Assembly (NCBI GenBank): GCA_034440615.1
Contig: JAOTOM010004317.1
Coordinates: 124,001 to 188,000 of the forward strand
DNA length: 64,000 nt
Origin: Ashinkailepas kermadecensis
Taxonomy: Eukaryota > Arthropoda > Thecostraca > Neolepadidae
Reading direction: 5' to 3'
The notes beneath the pieces were generated by a model. It saw nothing but the letters and a program-made list of their open reading frames with translations. It was not told the origin of the DNA and searched no databases. Numbering within the stretch: the stretch's first letter is position 1; the number at the start of each line of letters is the position of its first letter. Shown here piece after piece: positions 54,736-64,000 of the stretch. The translations under genes and the position numbers were made by a program.

Positions 54736-55122
54736 TTATGTGATATACCAAGACGTCGTTTGCGTGTTTAGTTGCGGCCGTAGATTACGTATATGTAGAG
54801 ATTCGAGGACCTTCAGATCAGCGTTGTCCCTGGCTGTTGCTAGAATTTCTACTTTGAAGTTTGTGTTAGTGTCGCTGTGTTCCATGTTAGAATGTTTGTC
54901 GATCATGTGTTCGCCTAAAGGTGTGTATGCTCTCCGAAGTCTGGCATCTCCCAAGTGCTCATTGTACCTATCCCTGATACTACGTTTGGTTCCACCGACA
55001 TGAAATGTTCCAAGACAGCGATTGCACGTTATTTTATAAACTACGTTTTTCCGCGTGCATCTACCTTTGAGCCCGTTGATACAGGTGTGGCACGTTCTTC
55101 TACCAGCAGGGCATGGCGGCAT
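54736..55122 (-). pseudogene. GIY-YIG endonuclease part of left Penelope-like copy
   Basis: 128 codons: CHTCINGLKGRCTRKNVVYK, then FHVGGTKRSIRDRYNEHLGD and KVLESLHIRNLRPQLN. The VYKITC block, the basic Arg and the Glu of LESLHI are the endonuclease landmarks that Penelope elements share. The conserved GE of VGETKRS is GG here. Confidence 0.88.
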
Positions 55123-55217
55123 TTCCAGGGCTGAGCGGACCAGGTAAGATTTCAGCGTAGGTCCGCTAGTCCAGGCTACCCTAACATGGTTTAGATGAGA
55201 CGAACGGATGGCTGCGT

Positions 55218-55987
55218 TTACCTGTCGACATAGTTGGTCATCGACAAAGGAAGTCTCATGTAAACATAGTTGGGATTGCTACCCACTCGATGCCGACGTT
55301 GCCCACCTATCCTACTCCTGTTGTGAGGGTGAACAGCACGAGCGGCGGAGTGTACCCGATGTGCTGGGCATCCGTTTTCCAGGAAAAGAGTCGTCATCTT
55401 CGCAAGGCTCCGCTCGCATGAGATAGTATCGGAGGAGACTCGTGCTGCTCTCCTCATTTGGGATGTTAGAACGGCCTTTTTAGTGGCCATCGGGTGGGCC
55501 GAACCATAGTGTAAGATGATGGGGGCTGCCATTGGTTTAAAGTACAGCTCGGTAGTGTAGCTCCCATCAGCCTGAACTACAAACAACGTATCAAGGAAAG
55601 GAATCGAACTGCTATGACCACTGACCAGTGTGTTCTAAGGTAAACTTGATGCTGGAATGTTGTTGGTTAATTTCTGCAAAGAAGTCGAGGAGAGAGGCCA
55701 AGCCATGTGTCCAAACACCAAAAAATATCGTCTATATACCTCATGTAGAGAGCTGGTTTCAAATCATACGAAGCTAAGAAGATCGACTCAAGGCGGTGCA
55801 TAAAAGCAATCGCTAAAGGAGGTGCACATCGGTTACCCATAGCCACTCCTTTTGTTTGCTTGAACATGGATGTACAAGGTATAGGCGATATTTTTGGTGT
55901 TTGGACACATGGCTTGGCCTCTCTGCTCGACTTCTTTGCAGAAATAAACCAACAACATTCCAGCATCAAGTTTACCTTAGAACACAC
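55218..55987 (-). pseudogene. Reverse-transcriptase fragments of left Penelope-like copy
   Basis: Two overlapping pieces in different frames: 55667-55866 with GVAMGNRCAPPLAIAFMH and YIDDIF, and 55218-55586 with the thumb/linker segment (LYFKPMAAPIILHYGS). Bases above about 55876 belong to the opposite copy. The frame breaks make it non-functional. Confidence 0.85.
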
Positions 55988-56873
55988 TGGTCATAGCAGT
56001 TCGATTCCTTTCCTTGATACGTTGTTTGTAGTTCAGGCTGATGGGAGCTACACTACCGAGCTGTACTTTAAACCAATGGCAGCCCCCATCATCTTACACT
56101 ATGGTTCGGTCCACCCGATGGCCACTAAAAAGGCCGTTCTAACATCCCAAATGAGGAGAGCAGCACGAGTCTCCTCCGATACTATCTCATGCGAGCGGAG
56201 CCTTGCGAAGATGACGACTCTTTTCCTGGAAAACGGATGCCCAGCACATCGGGTACACTCCGCCGCTCGTGCTGTTCACCCTCACCACAGGAGTAGGATA
56301 GGTGGGCAACGTCGGCATCGAGCGGGTAACAATCCCAACTATGTTTACATGAGACTTCCTTTTGTCGATGACCAACTATGTCTACAGGTAAACGCAGCCA
56401 TCCGTTTGTCTCATCTAAACCATGTTAGGGTAGCCTGGACTAGCGGACCTACGCTGAAATCCTACCTGGTACGCTCAGCCCTGGAAATGCCGCCAGGCCC
56501 TACTGGTAGAAGAACGTGCCACACCTGTATCAACGGGCTCAAAGGTAGATGCACGCGGAAAAACGTAGTTTATAAAATAACGTGCAATCGCTGTCTTAGA
56601 ACATTTTATGTCGGTGAAACCAAACGTAGTGTCAGGGATAGGTACAATGAGCACTTGGGAGATGCCAGACTTCGGAGAGCATACACACCTTTAGGCGAAC
56701 ACATGATCGACAAACATTCTAACATGGAACACAGCGACACTAACACAAACTTCAAAGTAGACATTCTAGCAACAGCCAGGGACAACGCTGATCTGAAGGT
56801 CCTCGAATCTCTACATATACGTAATCTACGGCCGCAACTAAACACGCAAACGACGTCTTGGTATATCACATAA
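55884..56873 (+). pseudogene. RT C-terminus plus GIY-YIG endonuclease, right copy
   Basis: About 330 codons without a stop. It begins in the RT catalytic motif (GDIFGVWTHGLASLLDFF), with the first Asp of YIDD lost at the junction, and passes through FTLEHTGHSSSIPFLDTLF, KKAVLTSQMRRAARVSSDT and CHTCINGLKGRC to FYVGETKRSVRDRYNEHLG and LESLHIRNLRPQLN. The endonuclease part looks intact, the RT is not. Confidence 0.9.
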
Positions 56874-57140
56874 AATTACGTAAACATAAATTATATATTA
56901 TGTATTACGGGTTATATTGGATATATGTCTATATATGTGCGTGAGTGTATGCCTCGATATGTATATGGGCCATCGGCTCGGGCTTCCTCAGAGGATTCCT
57001 TCTTGACATAGTTTGTTTCTGGTTTGGAGTTTCTTTGAGTGTCTGCACCACTGAGGAGGCTTTTCTGCATTCCACGTGTCTTTTTGCACGCTTTTTTTCC
57101 CGCGTGCTTTTTTTCTGCAATTGTTAAGCTTGACCTTTTT

Positions 57141-57185
57141 ATATCACTCCTGACGATGGCCCCTGGCCGAAATGTTGAGTAATAA
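57141..57185 (+). ncRNA. Hammerhead ribozyme motif, right Penelope-like copy
   Basis: ACTC-CTGACGA-TGGCC-CCT-GGCC-GAAAT-GTT-GAGT. It is the same as the left copy except that stem III has a U.G wobble (AU/GU), which should weaken cleavage. Confidence 0.78.
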
Positions 57186-57271
57186 AGTACAATCTTTATC
57201 GTTACTTTTGATGTCAACTCAGCACCTCCTGGTATATTGAAGGTCGTATATTTTCTTTACACGCAACGTCT

Positions 57272-58234
57272 AAAACCCAGGAGCATCTAAGAGCCGTTCT
57301 TCGTTGTATTAAACGGTGAGATATAGGTACCTATAAGGTGCATAAGGTGGTGTGTGGTGTGGGTGATGTACTTTTCATTTTGCATTCTTTCTAACTTGCT
57401 TATAATTTCAATTAATCATGGGGTTTCCACAAACCAGTGATTGTGGGCATGCGGGAAGTGCCAAGGAGTCTACAAACATTTGGTACGCAACCAATGCTCT
57501 TATGTTTGGGCTTCTGTGCTATGTTGATGTAGAAAAGCATTGGCCACCTAAGCATGGCAAAGGCGTCCAAAAATTGGATGGGTCGCAAATTGCAAAGTGT
57601 ATCAGGAGGTGCTGGAGCGTCCGGCGAAAAGCCCATCAATTCACTATTTGATTGGTACAGATTTTGTCCTTGGCCAGATCCATCATGCAAATAAGTGCGG
57701 TTCTTTGTTTCAAGATATTGCAGGGTCAAGAATACAAATTTATATTAGCTAGGGCTTGGGTATTCCATACCATGCTTAAATATGCACACCTCTTGCAACA
57801 AAAGGCAAGCTGATGTTATGCCAGTTTCTGAACAGAGTTGGACAGTAATGGTAGGAGTCTACAATTTGATCCCGATTTATGATCAGCATCTTACATACAC
57901 ACCTTCAAATGCAATGTTAAGTTGAATTTGAAGTATTGCATGGTGATCATATTTAGCCTATCTGACATGCAGGCTGACTATTTCTCTGCTCCAACAATTT
58001 ATATTTGGCTCGCAAAACACCGGTCAAAAGACCCGCCGGTTTTGAACGGGCGGACTTTCGGTCTTTGCATTTCCCACTTCTAGTGCGCAGAAGTGTCTCG
58101 CCCGACAGTGGTGCCCCACGTCCGAGGAGGGGCGGCCGCGGGTACGGTAGCGACCGCCGCCGGCACACGTCAGAGCCGAATGATACGCGCTGTGGTCAGG
58201 GTGAACCGAGCGCACCGAGTTTGAGCATACCGTC
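57272..58234. other. Intergenic region upstream of the signal-peptide exon
   Basis: No gene recognised. The last 220 bases are GC-rich and may include the promoter of the gene starting at 58235. Confidence 0.45.
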
Positions 58235-58328
58235 ATGAAGTGCACGGCGCTGACTCTGTTGGCCGCCCTGGCTTGCGTCCACCTGACCCGAGCTGCCATC
58301 TGGCAGCGCACCGTTCCCATCCATGTCG
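58235..58328 (+). CDS. First coding exon of a small secreted protein (rest not found)
   Basis: ATG followed by 31 codons plus one base and a strong donor G|GTGAGT. The product MKCTALTLLAALACVHLTRA is a textbook signal peptide (basic start, hydrophobic core, Ala at the cleavage region), then AIWQRTVPIHVG. The downstream intron is made of eight copies of a block that includes most of this exon and the donor. I could not find the second exon in the window, so the family is unknown. The GC-rich codon use matches the other genes. Confidence 0.7.
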
Positions 58329-58850
58329 GTGAGTGCCTGCGTCCACCTGACCCGAGGTGCCGTCTGATGGTCCACCGTTCCCATCCATGTCGGTGAGTGC
58401 CTGCGTCCACCTGACCCGAGGTGCCGTCTGGCGGTCCACCGTTCCCATCCATGTCGGTGAGTGCCTGCGTCCACCTGACCCGAGGTGCCGTCTGGCGGTC
58501 CACCGTTCCCATCCATGTCGGTGAGTGCCTGCGTCCATCTGACCCGAGCTGCCGTCTGATGGTCCACCGTTCCCATCCATGTAGGTGAGTGCCTGCGTCC
58601 ACCTGACCCGAGCTGCCGTCTGGTGGTCCACCGTTCCCATCCATGTCGGTGAGTGCCTGCGTCCACCTAACCCGAGCTGCCGTCTGGTGGTCCACCGTTC
58701 CCATCCATGTCGGTGAGTGCCTGCGTCCACCTGACCCGAGGTGCCGTCTGGCGGTCCACCGTTCCCATCCATGTCGGTGAGTGCCTGCGTCCACCTGACC
58801 CGAGGTGCCGTCTGGCGGCGCACCGTTCCCATCCATGTCGGTGAGGGAGC
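58329..58850 (+). repeat. 64-bp exon/donor-derived minisatellite
   Basis: Donor sites at 58329, 58393, 58457, 58521, 58585, 58649, 58713, 58777 and 58841, exactly 64 bases apart. Each unit carries the last 55 bases of the signal-peptide exon (TGCGTCCACCTGACCCGAGC to ATCCATGTCG) plus nine intron bases (GTGAGTGCC). Confidence 0.96.
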
Positions 58851-60240
58851 TCGCGTGTGATCGCGACGATTTTCACGGCGGTCGCCAGCCATGTCGGCGT
58901 GTTTGTGTAGGTGGAGTCGGTCGGTGGAGTGTGTAGGAGTGTCGGTGGAGGCGGTGTGTGGCTGAGCTACACACTTTCGGTGGGCCAACTGTGTCGTAAA
59001 CCGAATCGATTTTATACCGTTTTTTCGGAGATCTTTCTCCCACGCACCGTAGGGAATCCCTTGCAATGGACCTTTGAACAATGGAAAACGTCCAAATAAA
59101 AATTCCTAAGAATATTATTTAAGCTTGTTGTTGCAAAAGTAATGTTTTGCGTTCCCCAGGCATTACAGTCTCCATTGACATTAGCATGCAAAACAGGAAG
59201 ATGGCACCAAACATTTTCATGGTTTGTGTCCTGTGGAAGCTTGAAGTGTCTGGATAATAGGGCACTGATTGTTAAATATGTTCATAGCATTTGGTATGCT
59301 TTCCGAAAAATGTACACGGTGTGTATGCAATTTGATGAATGGTAATGCATTAGTGAAAATGCATGGGTTCCCATGTGATAGCGTGTGAGCTGGGTGAGAG
59401 ATAATGCAGAATCCGGGGCCTTCTACTGGGAAAAGAACTCACAATTTCACATTTCACATTCAGCCAGTTAATCTGTCACAAACACAGCTGCCGTTGAAAA
59501 GCGATATCTATGCATTTCTTGAACACTAAAGCAGCATTAGCTGTGTCCAGTGCTGCATTGCCTACTAACAAAGAAGTGGCTTGCCGTGTAAAAGACGCTG
59601 TCCTTGCTATATGGGATAAGTCAAGCATTGTTCAAAGCGTTAGGGGTGTGCGAACCAATGTCGTGAACGAGTGGAAGATGGGCGCTGTATAACCAATGCA
59701 GTTGATGCGCCCCAAAACCCTAATAACTAACTAACGAGTGGAAGATAGCGGAGAAGATTGAACGACTAGCTAAAACACACAAATCTGTTTTTCTAAATGG
59801 GAACGGGTCGCGGACAAGGAGAAAGGATGAAAGTTTCATAACTGTAAAGAACGGCTCCAAAGGGACAACTCTTTGACATTACATGCTGTCGGTGTGAGAT
59901 CACGGACGAGCCGTGCCGTGTCTGCCCGCCGGAAAAGCACATTCCCTTGGCAGAAGTGCGGTTCCTGTGTGATCAGAGAAACGACAGGCGCCTGTATATA
60001 AGTTCAGCTGTGGACATTACTGGTCGGTCTTCAATATCGTGATATTACTATGAGACGACTTGAAACGATACAGATCCGTCGTCAGAGTACGTTGGTTCCG
60101 AATTGGATGGACCGTGATCGCTCCACGCCCACGACCGCAACGGCAGCAGCACAGGACAGTGCAGATGAGGTACCGAGTGATTCAGACTCTGAGGTCAGTA
60201 CCGGTGGCAAACCAGTATCCAATCTATAGCCAATGCAGAT
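58851..60240. other. Probable intron or intergenic sequence
   Basis: No exon recognised, apart from a hairpin module at 59679. Confidence 0.45.
59679..59734 (+). repeat. Dispersed GGGCGC hairpin module
   Basis: GGGCGCTGTATAACCAATGC then AGTTGATGCGCCCC and AACCCTAATAACTAACTAAC. The best preserved copy. Confidence 0.78.
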
Positions 60241-60564
60241 AGTAATACATCAATGCAGTGGCGTACCGAAGGGGGGTGCAGTTCCTCCCTCCCCCCCCTC
60301 CGAGAGGTTGTGTGGCCCCAAAAAATCGCGCCGGAGTTCGGAAAAATTGCACCGGATCCACTAAGAATCCCGTTAGGGTCCTCAGGATCCCACCGGGCCA
60401 CTAAAAATGACATAGCTCCAAAAAGTCGCGCAGGGGACCCTGAAATACCGCCCCCTCGAAAATTAGCGCCGGTGCCCCTGAACGCCATGCTGGGGGCCTC
60501 AAAAGGTCTGGCCAGGACCCCTGTAAATCACGCTGGGGGCCAAGAAGTTTCGCCGGGGCCCTTG

Positions 60565-61596
60565 TACAGGGTGTCTCAAAATAGATGGAACCCATTAACA
60601 TGATAATAATGGATTACTGAGACAGGAAACTTTAAAAAAAACAAAAAAACATATTATATTTCCTGGAAGCTGATATGATAACAATTCAAAAACTGAAGAT
60701 TTGAGGTCTCTAGCTCAAAGGATATATTTATTAGAGCACATGTTCCAAATGACCGCCATCGCGCCTCAGACACACTTGAAGCCGACGAGCGAAGTTGTCA
60801 ATCACCTTGACACACTCTTCCTTCCTGATGACACGAATCTTCTGAGTGATGGCCACATTCAGTTCAGCAATGGATTGAGGACGATGCAATGACCTCTGAG
60901 GAACCTCCTTTGGGGCTTGTGTGCCCCAGAACACACTGTTCTTGCTATTGACATGCCCACAGAGCAAGAAGTGTGCTTCGTCGCCGAACCAAAGATCATC
61001 AAGAAAGTCAGGATCCTCTTCGCTCTTGTTCTCGAACCACCGGCACATCACAACACGTTTTGCCATGTCAGCTGGTGTGAGTCTATGCTTGAAACTGGAC
61101 TTTGTATGGGTACAGATGAAGATCCTTGATCAGGATTCTTTGCACTGACGCACGTGAAAGACCCAGCTCTTGGCAAAGTCTTTGGATGTACTTTTTATGG
61201 CTCCTTGCGACAGAAGCTCTCACCGCATCCACATTGTCAGGAGATCTTGCAGTCATCTTCCTGCCAGAACTGGGTGTTCCTGCCTTCTCGTTGAGGTTGT
61301 TTATTGATCCAGTGGCCTTCAATTTTCTTACCCAACGATATATTTGGTTTTTCTGGGGATAGTTGTGAAAGTTAAACTTCCTGCGAAATCTTGCTTGCCC
61401 CGTTTTGAATGATTTCGTCTCCAAATAAGTAGTGACGCAAAATATGTTTTCCTCCTTTTGCCAAGGCATTTTGATGTATAATTATTAGTTGTTATTGTCT
61501 CCTCTCTTCAAATCTGAACAAAATAGAACAATAACATTAACATTGGCAGAGTTATTAGCAGTGACATGGGTTCCATGTATTTTGAAACACCCTGTA
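60565..61596 (-). mobile_element. Internally deleted mariner/Tc1-like transposon
   Basis: Inverted ends TACAGGGTGTCTCAAAATAG with ATGGAACCCAT on the left and TACAGGGTGTTTCAAAATAC with the same continuation on the right. TA lies at both borders, the mariner-type target duplication. The flanks rejoin to a normal satellite unit (GGGCCCTTG-TA-TGACGCTGGGG), so it is nested. Length about 1.03 kb. Confidence 0.93.
60731..61469 (-). pseudogene. Mariner-like transposase remnant
   Basis: Minus strand. The N-terminal helix-turn-helix part (61469-61083: FRRKFNFHNYPQKNQIYRWV, LSRASVQRIL) is followed after a frame break by 61066-60731 with WFGDEAHFLLCGHVNSKN, which holds the first catalytic Asp. The text then jumps from APKEVPQRSLHR to PQSIAELNVAITQKI, so the region with the second and third catalytic acidic residues is deleted. 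Non-functional. Confidence 0.9.
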
Positions 61597-63240
61597 TATG
61601 ACGCTGGGGCCCCCCAAAAGTCCGACCGGGGCTCCTGGACATCATGCTAGGGGCTCAAGAAGTCTCACCGGGTCCCTAAAAATGACGCTGGGGGCCCCAA
61701 AAGGTCGAGCCGGGCCCACTGAAAACCGCGCTGGGGACCCAAAAATGTCGGGCTGGGCCCCTGAAAATCACGCTGGGGGCTTGAAAAGATCGGGCTGGGG
61801 ACCCTGGAAATCGCGCTGAAACCCCAAAAAGTCGGACCGGGGCCCCTGCAAATGACATTGTGGGCCTCAAAAGTTCGGGCCTGGGCTCCTAGGTATCACG
61901 CTGTGAGGGGGGGGGGGACTTGTGCCGGGGTGTTTCAAAATCACGGCGGTGCCCCAAAAGGTCGGGCCGGGGCCACTCAAAATCACGCTGAGCGTGGGGT
62001 TACCAAAAAGTCGCGCCCGGGCGCCTGAAAATCCCGTCAGGCGTTCGACAGCTTGCACCGGGGCACCAAAAGTCGCTTCGGGATCACCCAAAATTGAAGC
62101 CAGGGCAGCGAAGAAACGATCCGGGCATGGAAAATCCCTCTGGCGCCCAAACAATCGCGCCAAAAGTCCCCAAAACGTATTGGGGCCCTCAAAACGTCTA
62201 GACCGCTAAAACTCGCGATAGGGATCCCAACAAAAAAAAAACACTGGGGTCAAACAATCACACAGACCCAAAACAATCGCGTCGTAGCCGTTCAAAATCA
62301 CACTGGGGGAACGAAAGGTTGCGCCGGAACCTCAAAAGTTACAGCCGCCTTCCCAAAAACCATTCCTAACCGGAATGTAACACTGCGGCCTAAAAAATCG
62401 CGTCAAAGACCCAAACAACGCGTCGAGCCCAGGAAAGGAACGTGTCGAGGCACCGAAAATATCCACATGTGCACCTGCAATTGCACCTGCACCTGTACCT
62501 GCACCAAAAAAGTATGCAAATTGTACCTTGCAATTGCCCCAAGAATCGTACCGGGGTCCAAAAATATCGCGCAGGGGGCTTACATAAATAGAACTCGACC
62601 TCCCAAAAATCACAACGGCACCCGATTGAATGAAGCCGGGCACCGGAAAATTCAGAGCAGGTCCCGAAAAAAATATTCGAAGGGTCTTTCTATGCTGAAG
62701 GGTGTCATGGGCTGAACAGCTCGTTGAGCAGCCGCAGTGTCGTACCAAAGGGGCAAATCCCCCTGCCCCCTAAAGGGGTGGGCTCCCAAGAATCGCGCCG
62801 GGGTTCTCAAAAATCGCACTGCAGCACCGTAAATTAACGTCGCCCCCCCGCAGAATCCACGTATGTGGCTCAAAATAAATGCTGCGGGCCCCAGAAAACC
62901 CGCGCAGGCCCGAAAATTTGCGCCGGAACCCGCCAAAATCGTGCTGCGGTACAAGCTAGGTACAACGCGTCCCGCGAACTCGCGCCAAGCCCCCCGAATT
63001 CACGCTCGGGATCCAAAACTTCTGACTGTGGTTCCAAAAACTCCGGTCGGGGCATCAAGAATTCCCATCCGGGCTCCCAAAAATTGGCATCGAAGGCCCC
63101 AAGAAAGAACAGCGTGGTCCAAAAATCGCATCGGACTTCGACAAAAATCAAGCCTCAGCCATCCAAAATAAGGAGGGACTCCGAAAAAGAAATGTCCGAG
63201 CCAGGAAAATCGCTCCGAGCTAGGGCAGGGCAATGGTAAC

Positions 63241-64000
63241 CAAGCCCAGTTACCACGCGTGCTTGAACACCCGCGCAATCGTGCACAATCACCCGTGCTT
63301 AAAATCCCAGCCGAATGTGGCTAAAGGAAGGCCCCAGACCATGTACTTTTTGCTGCAGTTCTGACGAAAATGGCTACAACCTGAATCCTGGCCTGGTGGA
63401 TCACAGCATTACCTTGTCAACATGAATCATAAAGAGCATTGGAACTTGGGACCCAGAATCCCAGACATGGGTGTCACTTTTTAATTGATTGGCTGCAAAT
63501 TGATATTTTTGATGACATTTCTATCTGCAGAGGGGCACCATCGGCTCAAAAACAATCTCGTTGAGCTGGGTGGGGGTGGATGGGGAGAGCACTCGAGCGT
63601 TCTGGAAGGACGCCTCCATAGGCTCTTGAGCTTCGGTCTGATTGGGGGGGGGGGCAAATTAATGATTGGGGGAGCCAAATTAATAATTATGGGGCGGGGT
63701 GCACTACTCCCCATCCCCTATAGCGCATACCAAATGACACCCCTCGTATGGCGGAGTTCTCCTGTGATACAGGGCTGCAAAATACGCGTAAGCGAAAATA
63801 AGAAAATTGGCCGTAGCTGGCACCACATTTTTGTTGTCAAGGGGCTTCCAGCTACTACTGCAGCCCGTGCCCTGCCCACCTCCCCACACATTTTACAGTC
63901 GTTTCATGTCGCTCTTCCCTGCACTTGGAGACCAATTCACCACTCCCAGGAGCGGCTTCACTCGCACCATTCCGAATCTCCACGAGACAATGCCGTTCAC
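63241..64000. other. Intergenic end of window
   Basis: No gene recognised. G-tract-rich stretches at 63570-63720 (GGGGGGGGGGGCAAATTAAT, then GGGGCGGGGTGCACTACTCC) resemble transposon termini. Confidence 0.4.

Larger units (their letters stand above)
54342..55876 (-). mobile_element. Penelope-like retroelement, left copy (5'-truncated)
   Basis: Minus-strand copy running from inside the reverse transcriptase gene to the 3' terminal region. It shows FKQTKGVAMGN and YIDDIF of the RT palm, then the linker and a GIY-YIG endonuclease. It is broken by an extra T in a T run after YIDDIF, a 7-base duplication (GGTCAGT) around 55625 and a further shift near 55250. It ends in a hammerhead motif. It faces an inverted second copy. 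Confidence 0.92.
55877..57271 (+). mobile_element. Penelope-like retroelement, right copy (5'-truncated)
   Basis: Plus-strand copy, head to head with the left one; the junction lies at about 55870-55885 within the YIDDIF region. It is open from there to the stop at 56873, then has a 3' region ending in a hammerhead motif and TTTACACGCAA, matching the outer end of the left copy. Confidence 0.92.
60253..63240. repeat. Degenerate satellite of about 23-bp AAAATCGCGCCGGGGCCC units
   Basis: Alternating units like CAAAAAGTCGCGCCGGGGCC and CTGAAAATCACGCTGGGGGC, strongly diverged, about 2 kb in total, split by the mariner-like insertion. It starts next to CAGTGGCGTACCGAAGGGGG and has a similar block (GCAGTGTCGTACCAAAGGGG) at 62731, which may be element termini. 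Confidence 0.8.

Overview
This is a eukaryotic nuclear window, almost certainly from an arthropod and plausibly a crustacean (a barnacle-like genome is a guess). The reasons are: spliced genes with GT-AG introns, very GC-rich exons in AT-rich intergenic DNA, interspersed CCTAA/TTAGG stretches (the arthropod telomere motif), tRNA-derived SINEs, Penelope-like and mariner elements, and many minisatellites. There is nothing prokaryotic here.

Layout. (1) 1-8187, minus strand: METTL14, the structural partner of the m6A RNA methyltransferase, with six coding exons; the 3' end lies outside the window. (2) 8188-15292: AT-rich intergenic DNA between two divergently transcribed genes, with one MITE-like element. 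(3) 15293-42164, plus strand: a complete myotubularin of the MTMR6/7/8 type, which I resolve into 15 coding exons (about 695 residues: PH-GRAM, active phosphatase motif HCSDGWDR, coiled coil, FYVE finger). Its introns hold two long-inverted-repeat elements, a 2-kb hairpin of tandem units and most of the minisatellites. (4) 42165-49834: intergenic, with two large GC-rich minisatellites, a SINE with perfect target-site duplication and a TTAA-flanked MITE. (5) 49835-50722, plus: an intronless secreted trypsin-like serine protease. (6) 54342-57271: two truncated Penelope-like elements head to head, each ending in a hammerhead ribozyme motif. (7) 58235-58328, plus: a first exon with a signal peptide, rest of gene not identified. 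(8) 60250-63240: a long degenerate satellite of about 23-bp units, interrupted by an internally deleted mariner-like element.

The most unusual property is that many intronic minisatellites are copies of the adjoining exon-intron junction. In at least nine places in three genes, a block made of the last or first few codons of an exon plus its splice donor or acceptor is tandemly repeated into the intron, so that the intron carries up to about 20 near-identical splice sites. Three arrays in the myotubularin gene have units of 42, 36 and 39 bp, so use of neighbouring copies would insert whole short peptides in frame. I know of no named system with this behaviour. The other introns also carry minisatellites, but those are not visibly exon-derived.

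Exon boundaries were set by reading-phase agreement across every junction, GT-AG sites, and my knowledge of the METTL14 and MTMR6-8 families; no alignment or database search was run.
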